A stretch of 64,000 nt of DNA from Maratus speciosus (Eukaryota > Arthropoda > Arachnida > Araneae > Salticidae): the NCBI GenBank assembly GCA_963932465.1, contig OZ010793.1, positions 254,955,333 through 255,019,332 of the forward strand, written 5' to 3'. Positions 36,200 to 49,210 of this stretch are shown piece by piece. The number at the start of each line of letters is the position of its first letter. Within the stretch, counting starts at the first letter, position 1. Under the pieces are notes generated by a model, which had not been told where the DNA came from, did not search any database, and saw only the letters and a program-made list of their open reading frames with translations. The translations under genes were made by a program, and so were the position numbers.

Positions 36200-37015
36200 C
36201 TGTTTTTTTAATTTTCAATTCTGTACAGTTTTCACATCTAAATTTATTATTTCCTGTCAGCAGTTCAGGCTTCGTAAAGTGACTTAGACAAGAATTGACT
36301 GAACATTCTAAAGGAGATACATGATGCCTAGGCTTTAAAGTAGTTAAAGTTTTTAATATCCAGTCTTTGGTTTGTTGTTCTGAAACTGAATGTGACCAAT
36401 TATCACAATTATCAAGGCTACACGAATCCTCAATAGAACTCTTTGGGGAAGTGTAGTTAGTCTTTAAACTTTCACATTCATCAGCACTTTCTGATGAGTT
36501 CAACAAATTTTCTTGCCTGTCACTGTCTCTTCTAATTCTAACATCTTTCACTTGTAAACTTAGGGTTTGAATTCTGTCATCAATATTCAACTGATTAGAA
36601 TCTTCTATTTTACTAACATCAATGTCCAACTGATTAGAATCTGTTACTTTATTATCATCAATGTCTAACTGATTACAGTCCGTTATTTTGCTACTATCAA
36701 TGTTCATCTGACTAGAATCTATTATTTTACTATCATCAATGTTCAACAGATTAGAATCTGTTATTTTAAGAGTATTATTAAATTTTTCAGTTATAGTTCT
36801 AAGAGAATCATCCTCATTTGGCATATTATCACTTCCATTTTTAGCTCCTATGACATGATTTTCTGCATTTTCAATTTCCTCTATTGTATTATGAACCTTT
36901 TCAAGAATTACTCCACATTTATGTTCAGCATTTTCTGATTTTTCAGTTAAATTGTGTTTCTTATCATAAGCAGCAGCATCATCTGGCAATTCATTGAAAT
37001 TTTCAGAACACATGT
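36200..37015 (-). CDS. Usp16-45: USP16/45-type deubiquitinase, acidic linker and CxxC exon
   Basis: An 816-bp exon between TTTGTAG (acceptor) and GTATTTTG (donor), starting with two bases of a split codon and ending with one. Most of it is a poorly conserved acidic insert typical of the USP16/45 catalytic domain; about residues 80-150 are a 14-residue repeat of the type DSNQLNIDDSKIT in about five copies. The conserved end reads SVNSCLSHFTKPELLTGNN and then KFRCENCTELK, with a CxxC that in USPs pairs with another CxxC to bind zinc. The join to 28569-28666 restores a Gly codon and matches the family order. Confidence 0.92.
36580..36775 (-). repeat. 42-bp coding tandem repeat in USP linker
   Basis: Four to five in-frame 42-bp units (14 residues each) with core ATGTCCAACTGATTAGAATC in plus orientation. 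Variation is mostly single-base, so expansion is fairly recent. The encoded repeat is acidic. Confidence 0.85.
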
Positions 37016-38005
37016 CTACAAATTAAAAGAAAATGAGAAAGCAAATACTTTAAAAAAATGAAACATATTTACTGATTTTAGCACATTTTGTAATTGTTTT
37101 TTATAATATATTTAAAAGAAAGTCACTTTTGAAAACTGTATTTTTAAATTTTGGAAAACTAATTATTTTGAATGCAATGTTCAAAGTAATGAACCCACTC
37201 ATTACAGAAAATTTGTCTGGAAAATTAGCTCTAAAATTAAAATGTCTAAATGATACAAAAGTGTTTTAATGCAAACACTTACACTTAAAAAATACTACTT
37301 TTTTTTGTATTAAATCAATTTCTACAAAAAAAAAAAAAAAAAAAAAAAAAAGTTTTATATAGAAAAGTCTGATTAGGGGGATGCCATTAGTGTCCGTGCT
37401 TATGTGCAGAATTTCTGCGAACATCTATCTCCTATCCCCTCAAAAAATCACTTTATAAAGACACATTAGTGGAAGCAAATGAAATGCAATATGAAAAGTA
37501 TTATTCATAAATTTATTGAACAGTAAACAGAAATTGCTAACAGAACACAAAAAAGAAAATAAAAATTACTAATAGAATGCAAAAAAAGAAAATAATACAA
37601 AGAAAGTACAAAAATAACAAATCTATACAAAAAGAAATATCTTTGTCTCTTTGTGTGTCTGTCTGGTATGGATAGAAAAATCTACTGCACATATCTGAAA
37701 ATTTGGATGAGAATAGTCCAAGGCAGGTCTCCTGATGCATCTCAGGCTCAGATTTTTTATTTTTTGTTAGTTAACCAAGATATTAACTAAAAATCCCAAT
37801 GAATATCGCAAAATGATATGAAAACTCTATGGGAATTGGTCAAATTATTCGAAATACAGACAAACCAAAAACACATTCTTAAATTTCATACTTTTTACTT
37901 TTAAACGCCATAATCTGCATCAAAAAATTTTAATTTTAACTTTTCAATTATTTATCCCCCACATTTTTTTTTTCAGCTTGTAAGAGGCTCAATTTTAGAG
38001 ATATG

Positions 38006-38041
<36 letters not shown>

Positions 38042-40810
38042 CCACTTAATCTGGATACTTTCTTTTCTGTGATAGTGCAATTCGCTTTGAAAAATATTAA
38101 TATTAACCTTTTAAAAAATTTTACGACTGAAAAGCCACTTTCTGCCTCTAAGACACTCTTTACTTCTATGCTAAATGTAAATAAATGTCATTATTTTACC
38201 ACAATCTTTTACACATTCCTTGAACACTTGATTTATAATCACATATAAAAATCTCAAAACATTCAAATAATTAAATGTATTAAGAAAAAAAAAAATTGCA
38301 AAATTTTCATCCAGAATGTGAATAAGCAGATGGCTTTTTCTCATGTTTTTATAACTAAATATCCATATTTTTGCACGAAAACTATACACAGGTTCCAGAA
38401 ACATCATATTTGTAACATAAAAATGTAAATTTATAAATTTTTCAGGAAATGTTAATTTTAAAATTTTTCATCAAATTTTGTGTGATTTTTGTGATTTTCA
38501 TGTTTCACAGCAAATTTTCTCTATTCATAAAAAGAATCTGGTATCAGTATTGTTGTCTTTGCTATAAAGTTTATTCTGAATTTGTACAGCGATTTTTGAA
38601 TTTTTGAATGTGATCTTTAGTGTTTTTTTAGTGCGAATTTTCAAAGTTCGTAAAAGAAACCTGGTTTCAACCTTTCGGTCAAATATAGTAAATTTTGTCT
38701 TCTGTGATTTTTTGACATTCGTAAGAGAAAACCAGTTTTAATCTTTTAGCCTAAAATAATAAATTTTGCCCTCAGCAATTTTTTTTTTCGAATTTTGTAA
38801 GGAATTTTCAGCATTTTATGGCAATTTTTCGACATTTGAAAAAATAATTCAGTTTCAATATTTTAGCCCAATATAGTCAATTTTGTTCTTTGCGGTACTT
38901 TAATTATATTGAACATTTTATGCAATTTTTAGCATCTTATTCCCGTTTTGCATAATTTTTTTATAATGTTTTTCTGAAAAAAAGAAAAAAATAATAATTG
39001 TGCTACTGCCTAATTTCAAGTTCAAGTTTGAAACTATAAATTTAAGTTTTTAGAATGCCAAATCTGCTCTTATACCAAACCAAATGATGGGCTGAAGATT
39101 AGAATTCAATGTGTGTCAAAATAAAAAATCACAATAATTCAAGGTTCATATGAATAAAGACCAGTAGGCATAGTGCTTCTTTCTAGGCACGGATGTACCC
39201 TGCCAAAGGGCTTCTCAACACCAGATTTGTTTATTTCAAGGCTTGCTTGGGAAAAAGAAACCAGCAAAGCTCCACTAGTATTTACTTTTTTTTTTTTTTT
39301 TTTTGGCACATAATGAAAATTATATTTTACTTGCTCAAGAAAATCGTTTGTGTCATTTGTAATTTAGAGCAGGTTGCTGAAAGACAAATTGCTAAAGACA
39401 AATATACTTAAAACAAATATATTTAAAAATAATATAAAGCATGAACCTTATTTTGTAAAAAAAGTCAGAATGATTTTAATGGATATTTAACAACAACACA
39501 ACAAAAAAGTTTGAAGAGAATGGTAGACAATGTAAAACTCTTTTGTATAAATTGTCTTATTTGTTTAAATGTAATTATTTAAATTATTTAACATTTATTG
39601 TAAAGATAATAAATATTCTTTATTTTATGAAATACTTAACAAATATAAAAATGAAATAAATTTTCATGTTCCCTTTAAATAAACTTTTCCTGTAAAGAAG
39701 CTAAATTTTACGATTATGGCACAGAAAAAAAAAAAAAAAAAACTTTAAATGATATTTCAGTATCCACAGTCTTTTATCGTCATGTTTGTTATCAAACTGT
39801 GTTATCCTTTTACGTTACCCCAATGGTCTATGAAAAAAATACAAATTCTACTTAAATTTAACTAATTCCCACTATTCTAGAGTTTCTATAAAAATTTCAT
39901 TAGACCTAGATTCATTTATCAACTAGTTTTAATCATTCAGTACATCTAAAGTAAATTTAATATTCTTATATGGAAATATGCATTTTATTGACAAGTTCTC
40001 TTCATATAAAATATCAGATAAAATTCTAATAAATTGAATCAAATTCCAGCAAAAGCAAATGTAGTAATTTATTCAGTTAGTCCGCCTAATATATGGATTG
40101 TTTAGCAAGTTTTGAAGAGTCATTAAGTATTTCAAATACAGTATTGTACACTTCAGATACATATTTATAATGAAGTTTGATGGCATCAATCAATGTGTAT
40201 CAAATAATGGCTTGAAAGTTAAATCAGCGGCATGAACAGTTAATAAATTCCATTAGCATACAGAAGAGGAGTGAAAATATATAAGTTTTATACTACAATA
40301 AATAAAACAAGAGTTTCATTATTCAGAATGGGTCCATGGTTTGAACATGGGACATAAAATGATTATTTAAAACAATAATTCTTTTTTGCAAACGCATATT
40401 TTTGCTGCTCATATTAAAGCCATTAAGAGAGGACCTCTTAAGTAATTTATATCTAAATTTAATTTTTTATGAAAAAGTTAAGAAATAGTGTCCCTTTTAA
40501 ATTCTAAAATATCTATGAAATGTTAAAATGTCTTAACTCCAGTCAGTCTATGCTATTAGTTGAAATGAATGAATCTTACCATCACACTTATTTGGTGCTA
40601 TACATATTATATATAACGTTATCAAAATTTTGATAATTTTGGACCCCTTCCCTCCCTTACGATATCACACATTATCACTTGTCGACCTCCCCCCCCCCCC
40701 CCCCCCCACTCAATGATATCGTTATCGATTTCTAAAAATTCTTTTCCTTATTATTATTTTTTCAATTCTCTTTTTATATGATTGCAATGATATACTCATA
40801 TGATTATACT
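37016..40810. other. USP intron, mostly unassigned
   Basis: A 28-bp A tract lies at about 37326-37353, an (AT)n run of about 30 bp at 38008-38037, and an isolated 19-bp C tract at 40689-40707. The block 38440-38960 repeats words such as TTTTAGC(C/T)(C/T)AA(A/T)ATA and AATTTTG at loose intervals, suggesting an old tandem array. No exon or complete element was recognised. Confidence 0.35.
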
Positions 40811-40814
40811 TTTA

Positions 40815-41324
40815 TTAGTTATTTAAGAAGAAGATAGTTTTAAAGCTTCTTTAATTGATAAAATTTTAAATTTTATGGATTCCTCTCTGAATTATTACAA
40901 ATGAATAAAATTTTCTTATATTCTAAAACAAATATTTTAAAATCAAAGTGAAATTTTGAAGGAATTGGAAGAAAAATTTTACAATCATATAGTGTTTATT
41001 TGTCAGGAAGGGACTACAATCATCATTATTGGTTAATTTTCTTACGTGATACTTTTCAAATAGCAAATAAAAATGTAAAAGCATTCTCTTTTATTTAAAT
41101 ATAATTCTATTTCTAATTATTCTAAATATTTTTATTAATTGGCAATTAAAAATAGAAGCTGTTTTAAGGTTGCTAAAAATATTTTTTAAAAAGGTCTTTT
41201 AAGTATTTGGCCTGGCCGAATATTGAAATATTCGGCACACTGAATAGTTTGATATTTGGCCTAACCGAATATTTGGTAGTATGGCTGAAGACCAAATAGG
41301 TACTGAATATTCTGTGCATCCCTA
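40815..41324. mobile_element. Truncated inverted copy of the 19349-20411 hAT miniature
   Basis: The right end CTGTGCATCCCTA is the reverse complement of a TAGGGATGCAC hAT end, followed inward by GAATATT-type words. The body matches 19510-20150 in reverse, for example TTTAGAATAATTAG and GTCAGGAAG..-type blocks. The other end is missing beyond about 40815. Confidence 0.72.
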
Positions 41325-41662
41325 CTCTTCATATGAATTTTCAAGCAAAGCAAATAAAATTATAACATTTAGCTTAACTAATAATAATTATGGTTGATGA
41401 TTTTTTCCCCTTGTGTTAACTAGCATTTTTTTCTTAATATACTTGTAAATATGCATATATTTGCAGATATATATGTTTAAAGTAACAGAATAAATATTAA
41501 GGGGTACAATAGAAAAAGTTTTTTGAAGATGCTCATTGTAACCAACCATGTTTTTAAATATGAATCAAAATAAAGAGACATCTTAAGAAAAGTAAACTCA
41601 ATCTGATTTTCTTTAACTATTTAAAAATGAACAAAAATAAGTTAAGATAAAAGAAAACATAC

Positions 41663-42317
41663 CTGCATCAGGCACTTCTCTTACAAAAGCTGCCACCAGA
41701 TCCTTTGATTCATCTGGATTCCCAACTTGTGAAGAATATTCTGGATTAACAGAGCTAGTATCTGGAGTACAAGAAACTGAGATTCTGCTATTTTTATCAA
41801 ATTGTGATACTTTAAATGGATTATCCTTCTTTACATCTTCAAAATTTGAATCTCCATTACTCTGTTCATTTGGTAGATGCTGCTGAAGAGTAGATTCACA
41901 ATCCTTATCTCCTTCATCTGTTAAATGCTTCTGAATGGTAGATTCATCATCTTTATCACCATCATTTGTAAGATGTTGCTGAAGGGTAGATTCATCATCC
42001 TTATCACATTCATTTGTTAGATGCTGCTGAAGGGTAGATTCATCATTCTTATCATCTTTGTTTCTTGGATGCTGTTGAAGGGCAGATTCATAATCCTTAT
42101 CACCATCTCTTGAGATTTTTTCATCTGAACCAAATAATTCTTTAACTTCCCAAACTTCTTCATCCTCGTGATCTACAGGACTTAGTTTTTCAGAATCTTG
42201 ATCATCGTCTTTTTCATTTAAATCTTCCAAATTATCATTTAATTGACTATTTGCAACTCTATCATCATGTTCACTTATGGAATTTTTTCGATTCCTTGCA
42301 TTATTTTTTGCTTTTTT
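41663..42317 (-). CDS. Usp16-45: USP16/45-type deubiquitinase, acidic repeat exon
   Basis: A 655-bp exon between an A/T-rich acceptor (TTTTAAG, with a long T tract on the minus strand) and donor GTATGT. It starts in phase 0 with KKAKNNARNRKNS, continuing the Lys-rich linker of exon 50507-50647, and ends after the first base of an Asp codon. It encodes an acidic insert including five copies of a 16-residue repeat, DKDDESTLQQHLTNEG-like, at 41870-42110. There is no catalytic motif; the identity rests on phase, position and the basic linker. The repeat is unlike the one in the next exon. Confidence 0.82.
41870..42110 (-). repeat. 48-bp coding tandem repeat in USP insert
   Basis: Five 48-bp units, core ATGCTGCTGAAGGGTAGATTC in plus orientation is shared with few changes (shown here in part: GCTGAAGGGTAGATTC). 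The length is a multiple of three, so the reading frame is kept. Confidence 0.88.
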
Positions 42318-42860
42318 CTTAAAAGAAAAAAAAAAAAAAAAAAAAACATAGTTAATAATAAAAATGGTATGTTATAATCATGACCACCTTATCATACTAA
42401 GAAATCTCACAATTGCTAAGTTTCCTTTGATTGCTATACATATGGTTGGTGTGGTAAGTAGAGCAATCTAACGTTAGTAACATGGCTATTTTTAAATTGT
42501 TTTTTGCATAGTTTTTTTTTTCTTTACAATACATTTATTATTGTCTCTTATGTTAATCATCATGTAAAAAAATAATCCAGTGGATTCCCCAAAAATTATT
42601 ATTTTAATACATATTTCCTCTTTTATATTTTGACATTATATATAAATTATTACTGATGTTTTAATTTTTTTAATACTTAAAATTTCATGTTACAGTATTA
42701 ATTTATCATTGTTGCTCCAATTGTTTGAAAGAAAACTTTCATTATTTTATTTATTTATTGAATAATATAATGAACTGAAATGATGAGAGATCATTTCAAT
42801 TTAACATAACTTGGGTTACAAGCTTCGCTGTTTTTGCGATAGAAAGTTTATATGTATATA
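42318..42860. other. USP intron, unassigned part
   Basis: A-tract (the minus-strand polypyrimidine tract of exon 41663-42317) at 42326-42346, otherwise AT-rich intron. Confidence 0.35.
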
Positions 42861-43496
42861 CAGTAGATTCCCTAAAATCTGCATACCATCACATATCACC
42901 ACAGATGCAAAAAATGAAACTTTCAGTTCACATGTAGGGACAAAATTGCAGACTTTTCTATTTTTATGTCATTGCATATATATAAGTAATTCTAGTTAAT
43001 ATGACTGGACTCATGTTGTTTCATAAAGGAAGTATAAATTTATTTCTGAAAAAAAAAAAACCAAGATATTGCTGATAAAACTGGTAATTGCAATCTTTTT
43101 ACCAAAGGAATTTATGTATTAATCAAGCTTTTTTAGTTATTAAGTGAGGCTGAAAATGAAATAAAACTTCCTTATATTGATTTTGATGTGAATTAGTAGA
43201 GTACCTTTATGGGCCAAGTTCCACACAATAATTCAATAAAAATGTAACTAATCTTTATTATGAATATTTAATTAAACACTATTAATTATTTACTTGACCT
43301 TTAGTTCAGTTTATTATTTTATTTAATTATTTTAATATTTTATTATATTGTAAGCACTCATCATAATTTAGATTGCATTATTACATTCAAATTACTGTTT
43401 AAAAAATGTAAACAAAGCAATGACCACAAATCTGCAAAATTCTAAAATCCACACAACCTGTGGTTGCAAGCTGTGCAGATTTAAGAGAGTCCACTG
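42861..43496. mobile_element. Tigger-like miniature element, copy 2
   Basis: Ends CAGTAGATTCCCTAAAATCTG and (reverse complement) CAGTGGACTCTCTTAAATCTG, with TA on both sides. It is a second copy of the 32319-33033 family, inverted relative to it. Non-coding. Confidence 0.77.
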
Positions 43497-43499
43497 TAT

Positions 43500-46400
43500 T
43501 AAGGTATGAAAAAAGTTGCTTAATCAGGTCCACAACTTAGGTCCACTTGATGTACACATAGCAAGCACAGTTTGGCACATAATTTTATTGTTGTAACTCA
43601 CATACATTCCAAAATACATTTTGTCAACATTGGTCGTGGGCTCAATTATGAAAGATTATCTAGGTTTTCATTTATTATAAAATATCAGCTTATAATTAAA
43701 CTTTCTAAATTTTTTTTTTTTGCTTTTCAATCTGCTGGTGCTGATAATTATATCAATCTAAAAATTCTGAAAATGTTGATTTTTATGAGTAAAAGAAAAC
43801 ATAATTTTTATTTTTATTAGACTAATTTGAAATGACAAAGAAATGAATTTTTGAGTGCAAAAATAATAAGAGATAAATGCTACACTAAACATTTTCTATA
43901 AAATACATGTTGTATTGCAGTTGATATCAGTTATGTAATATTCAAAGTACTGTTATAACATAACATTATTAAAATATACTTTAAACAATTATTGTCCATA
44001 GGCCATAATTTATCTGAATGTTTTTGACTGTACCTATGTATCTAACTATAAATACTACACACTTTATTTTCAATAGCAAACATGTCTTAATAAGAATAAG
44101 AGTAAAACTTAATATATATAAATTTCATGGAAATCCGAATATGTTTACTTAAGTTACAGCATGTGCACAGACAGACAAACGAACTAAAAACAAACACTTT
44201 TAAAAAAGTTAGAAAGAATCAAAAAAGTTTAATAATGACTAGTATACTGTCTCTCTACTTCTCTCCACAAAAAAATTAATTCAGATTACGTTATTCATAT
44301 GGCATTTGTAAACTGTGATTTGGGGATTCTTCCATTATCAGCTTATAGTCAGTTGGCTTGTTATAATAAGTGTAGTTTGGCACAAAATTAATTACATTTA
44401 TTAACTAATGCTATAACTATCATACACTTGAAACCATTCCAGCATTGCTCATGTTTGTTTGCAAACTTTGCATGTGGACCTGATTACAGAAGATTAGCTA
44501 GTACTACATTACAGAATAATATTGGGCCTATATCCCTCGTGCAGATAATTGGCCGTCATAAATACAACCAACCAACCTACAGAATAATATTAATAAATTT
44601 TCTTTCTCAACAATGTTTTCAAAGATAGATGATAATTCCATGAAATAAACTATCTTTTACATATTTATTTTAGTGGAATTTAAAAATATTTTTTAAAACT
44701 TAGTAAATGACATAATGTTTTTTTCACAGCTAGCACCATTTGTATTTATGTATCTGTTTACAAAAACATTACTGGTAGTATATGCACCAGATGGTATAAT
44801 TTCCTGGAGAACATCAGTAAGTTCGCATTTATCCAGACATTTTCCCCATAAACTTTCTTTGGATTGCGAGGTCTGTTAATATGATAAAGGGGTCTTGATA
44901 TCGATAATGCAAAAAGATAAAAATAAAAATAAAATAAATAAATAAATAATAAGCTTTTGAAATAAAAGATACACATAGTCAGAAATAGTTTAAAATTTTA
45001 CAGTAGCAAAAACACCATAATTAACAAACATAGATTGATATTTAGCGTCAATAGTAATTAATTACATCCTCATTTAATAAAATAATAATATTAATTACAA
45101 ATTTAAATTAAAACAATATTGTACTTTATTTTAAATAAAAAAACATTTAGATTTTTCAACTTTTTCTAAAGTTTATTTTATTTGAGATAATACTATAAAG
45201 CAGGGGTGGTAAATCAATGGTACCGAGGTGACACATATGACAGTTTCTCTAACTAATGAAAAATTAAAAAAAAATAATAATAATTTTTGGCCCTTGTGCC
45301 AAATATTCAGTTGGCTAAATACATAATGTCAGTTGGCCAGACACTTTGGCTGAATGCTTTGGATATTTAGCCGAACAGAATTATGATAAAAATAATAACT
45401 TTTTCTTTTTGCTATGTTTTTTTAAATCTAAACTTTGTACTTTTTTGACACATCCATGCAGGCATTTTCATGATTAAATGTACAACATTTAACTGGCATC
45501 CTATTATTCCTGTATATTATATGCAATATTTTCATTACTTTTTTTGGGATCCTACCATATTTCTCTTTAAGTACGCAAAATGCCTGATTGGCTGATAAGA
45601 AGGACACTGAAGGCCATACCACACAAAGTATAGCTGCTCTTGGAGAAATAAAATTTCCAGCGCTGTTTTTGAGATAAAATGTTTGTCATTTCTTTATTTT
45701 TTTTTCCATTTTTTTTCATCATTATATCACGTTTTTGATATAAATATTTTGTAACACTGTATGGATTTCTGTATTCTTTAACATAGAGATTAATAAAATG
45801 GCAATGAGCACTTCGTTATATTGCACTTTTCATTATATCGCAATTCATTATAAAGTTCTTCAATTCTATATTAAAAAATTTTTTAACACTAATCCAATTT
45901 TAAATTGTATGCAAGCTTAAGTTATATTGTTAAGTTGCTTAAGTTTGAAATAAGGGCAAATGATGATGCTTGTATAAATAAAAGTATTTTTCTTGCATAT
46001 TATGCATTTAAAGAAGCATTGCAACCTTAATTGATAAAATACATAATATATATACATTATTTATAGAACCATTTATCTAGAATACTCAAGGCCAGATGTA
46101 TTCCAGACAATTGGTTTCTTTAGATGCTGGGCATTAAAGCAACATCCATTTGATCATTTTTGTATATATTGCTGAGGCATTATTTCTGATTCCAAACTAT
46201 TAGATTACTTACAAGGAAGGTCTCCATATGCACATACTCAGAAAAATCTAAAAAAATTACAGAATGTTCTTCTCATGTGCATATATATATGTTTATAAAA
46301 AAATTTATGGCAGAACCTTGATATAGCATCTGTAAAAAAATGAAAATTTCATTTTCTTCGTGACTTATCAGCGGTTGGTGACTGAATAAATAAATTTAAA

Positions 46401-47190
46401 AAATATTATTTTATGTCAAATTCTCTTTAAGGAAAAACATTTTCATGCTGAACTTATTTAACTTGAAATAATACACTTTTATAACTAAGGATTTGTCATA
46501 TACATTTATATGTATCTATAATGAAATTGAATAATCTTTTTACAGGGTAAAAAAATTTAAATGGACTAAAATTGCTTCAAACTCAAAATTAAATTTCGAT
46601 TCTGAGCACTGTCAATTTAACTTCAATATTGTTAGCGTTGGAGACAAGAAGAAAATAGTACTGTTGTTGCTATGGAAACTACAACTTATTAAATATTGAA
46701 ATGTATAAGGAGACCTTTCTAAATCAGACTATTACTTTTAAAATACACTTAAAACTTATCCAGCCAGTGAAACTGTGTAAAATTAAATAACTTCACCAAC
46801 ATGCAGCTAGTAATTGTTATATGAACTTATAGAAAAAGTAATAAACTGTTTCATCATTTAAGTTTAAATTCATTAAGTACAGACCATTTAAACATTCATT
46901 TAACTAAAAATTTCAAAATACATTAATTGCTTCATTTGGCGAGGATAAATGCTGCTTGCAAAATCACATTCGTCTTTTCGCGCCAAATATCCTAAAGTAT
47001 TTTATCTTTTTACAGACATTCTACTGGAATTCCGCAGCTAAAGTTGACTGATCTTTTATTACATACATAGGTATTTTTGTTAATATTTCTTTCAAAATAT
47101 TCTGAGCATGCACCTTAAGGAGACCTTCCTTCTCAGATTAAGAATCAGTCTGCAGTTTTGCCTTCGTCTAATTCTTGAGAGATTGGTTTG
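43500..47190. other. USP intron, unassigned part with old repeats
   Basis: Two related segments (43566-43690 and 44372-44510) share AGTTTGGCACA and a CATACA..TTCCA context. Near 45202 a CAGGGGTGGTAAATC hAT-like end has no partner. 45300-45400 has GGCTAAAT/GGATATTTAGCC words resembling the ends of the hAT miniature. Near 45826 is a lone Tigger-type end (TTCGTTATATTGCAC). No exon was recognised. Confidence 0.35.
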
Positions 47191-48213
47191 AAGACTTGGG
47201 TGCCCGAGCAAGTGAGTCTAAGTTAGAAAGTGTGTATGAGAGTGACGTACCACATTAACTTTTTATGTTTTTCAGGATTCAGAGGCAGATTGCAGCTTAA
47301 AGTTTTTGTGGGTCCAAGCTGACTATAACTACGTGTTTATGTTTAATGTGAGAGAAAGGGATGGATGAGTGCGTGCTTAGGCAATAGTGTTGAAAGGTTG
47401 TATTGATGGTCCTTGGATTGATAGATGGAGGGCCGGCATTGATCTTTGGATTTTTTATGCATTTTTGAATGACATGAATGTTATGTCCCCTGAAATAATT
47501 TTTGTTGTCCCAATAATTGGGATATTAGGTTTTGGTTCTGTGTTGTCCCACGTGTCAGGATCCTTGGTTATTTGGATAGTGAGGATAAGATGTAAAAGTA
47601 ATTTCTTCATATATATTAGTAGTTGTCCATACATCTTGGGAGAAACAGTAATGGTTTAGATATGATTGGTTTGAGTCTTGTTGAAAAATGAATCAAGTAA
47701 AGGGGGGGGGGGGGGGGCTCGGTTGATCAATACCTTTTTTTTTTTTGCCGAAAATTTTGTGTAAGGTTTTCAGTGGCCATGTTTTTTTTTTTTTAAAGTT
47801 GCTTGCCCAGGACTATTACTGATTATTGCAGATAAAATATATAAATTTTTGTAGTAAGATTCACTCAGCGTGTTGAAAGCATGTAAAAGTATTAAATATT
47901 CTAGATTTTTATAGTGTAAATCTTGATTATAAATCAGGTATTTAAAAGATGATGAATTTTTGAACTATTTAAATGTTTAAATTTTTATAAACGTTTGAAA
48001 TCTTTCTACTTTTTTTGAAAATACAGTGTTAAAATATGAGATTTTCTTGTAAAGAATGTATCGTATTAGCGGCCATGAACTGGAGAAATTTTTTACTAAA
48101 ACTTGATTATGTAATGTATGTATGTATAAATTTTTGATTATTGATGTTCGTACAAATGTTTTTAATGAATTTCTTTTCAGGTGTGCCAGAGCTTGATATT
48201 TTTTTTAATTATT

Positions 48214-48410
48214 CGTCATCTTAAGTTATTTCCTAGGCTTTTCAGTTTGCTAGGTTTTTCATATGCTGTGATCTGGTGAGGGAAAGTGGTTTTAATTTTC
48301 TGTCATCTTAAGTTATTTCCCAGGCTTTTCAGTTTGCTAGGTTTTTCATACGTCACTTGAGTTTAGTTTTTTTTGCTGTGATCTGGTGAGGGAAAGTGGT
48401 TTTAATTTTT
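48214..48410. repeat. Direct duplication of ~87 bp
   Basis: Unit 1 (48214-48300) and unit 2 (48302-48410) share GTCATCTTAAGTTATTTCC, CAGTTTGCTAGGTTTTTCAT and GGTGAGGGAAAGTGG. Unit 2 carries an extra ~23 bp after TTTTTCATA. Confidence 0.85.
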
Positions 48411-48989
48411 TTTTAGGCTTGCTGGTTTAGCAGTTGGCATGTATTTTGTGGCTTAGCTTGGGGAATTCCTGTTGTGTTAGAAGTCGTCATGTGATGGCTA
48501 TTGGGTTTTTCCTTTGAGCGGTGCCCTTGCATGTTGTACAGAGGGGGGGCCTTGATAGGTATACCCTTAGTTCTTGTTCCTGTACATATCTTTGTCAGCC
48601 TTTACTTTGTGTAATTTGTGTACCTACTGGTGCACATGTCAAGCATGTTTACACCCTTTAGAACCTAACCTATTCACAGCTATATATTTATTAACTTCAT
48701 TTACATTCCATTATATTTCATTAACTTCATCCTTTCATTCATCTTCATTCATTCCAGTAATTACATTTTATTAAAAGGTCATTCTGCTTTATTTACATTT
48801 CATACAATATCAAATAACTTTTACTTTTATTAAAAGCACTTTCTTTATTAAAGATAAGTTTACTTACCTCTTAAATAGCCCTTTTCCATTACTTGTTATC
48901 ACTTATGGTTTACTCTTTTCCTTATTTACTTCTCATAAATCTTTATATTTCCCGGCATCTGTTTTTCATTTCCACCACACAATCTTGCC

Positions 48990-49210
48990 GGACACACTCC
49001 ATGTGTGACGTAATTTAATCGCTCTGATCACTGCCAGAGGGCGTGATCGGCTTGTGTCAGTGACGTCTTCACTTACGTGAATCGACAATATGACTTATTG
49101 ACCAATCGTATTACTGGATTTGGTAGGTGTGTCTCGTAGGGTGTGATAGGAGGCTTTTCAATCCGGTGAATCATTTATATACCCGAACTTCACCATGTAG
49201 CAGTGGCTTC
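48990..49210 (+). promoter_or_regulatory. Promoter-like module, antisense to USP
   Basis: In order on the plus strand: TGACGTAA (about 49006), a GC-richer patch with GATCACTGCCAGAGGGCGTGA, TGACGTC (about 49061), a CCAAT-type box (GACCAATCG, about 49100) and a TATA box (TTTATATACC, about 49171). CRE-like sites, CCAAT and TATA in order and with normal spacing suggest a real pol II promoter. No downstream coding frame was found, so it could drive a non-coding RNA or be part of a solo LTR. Confidence 0.4.
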
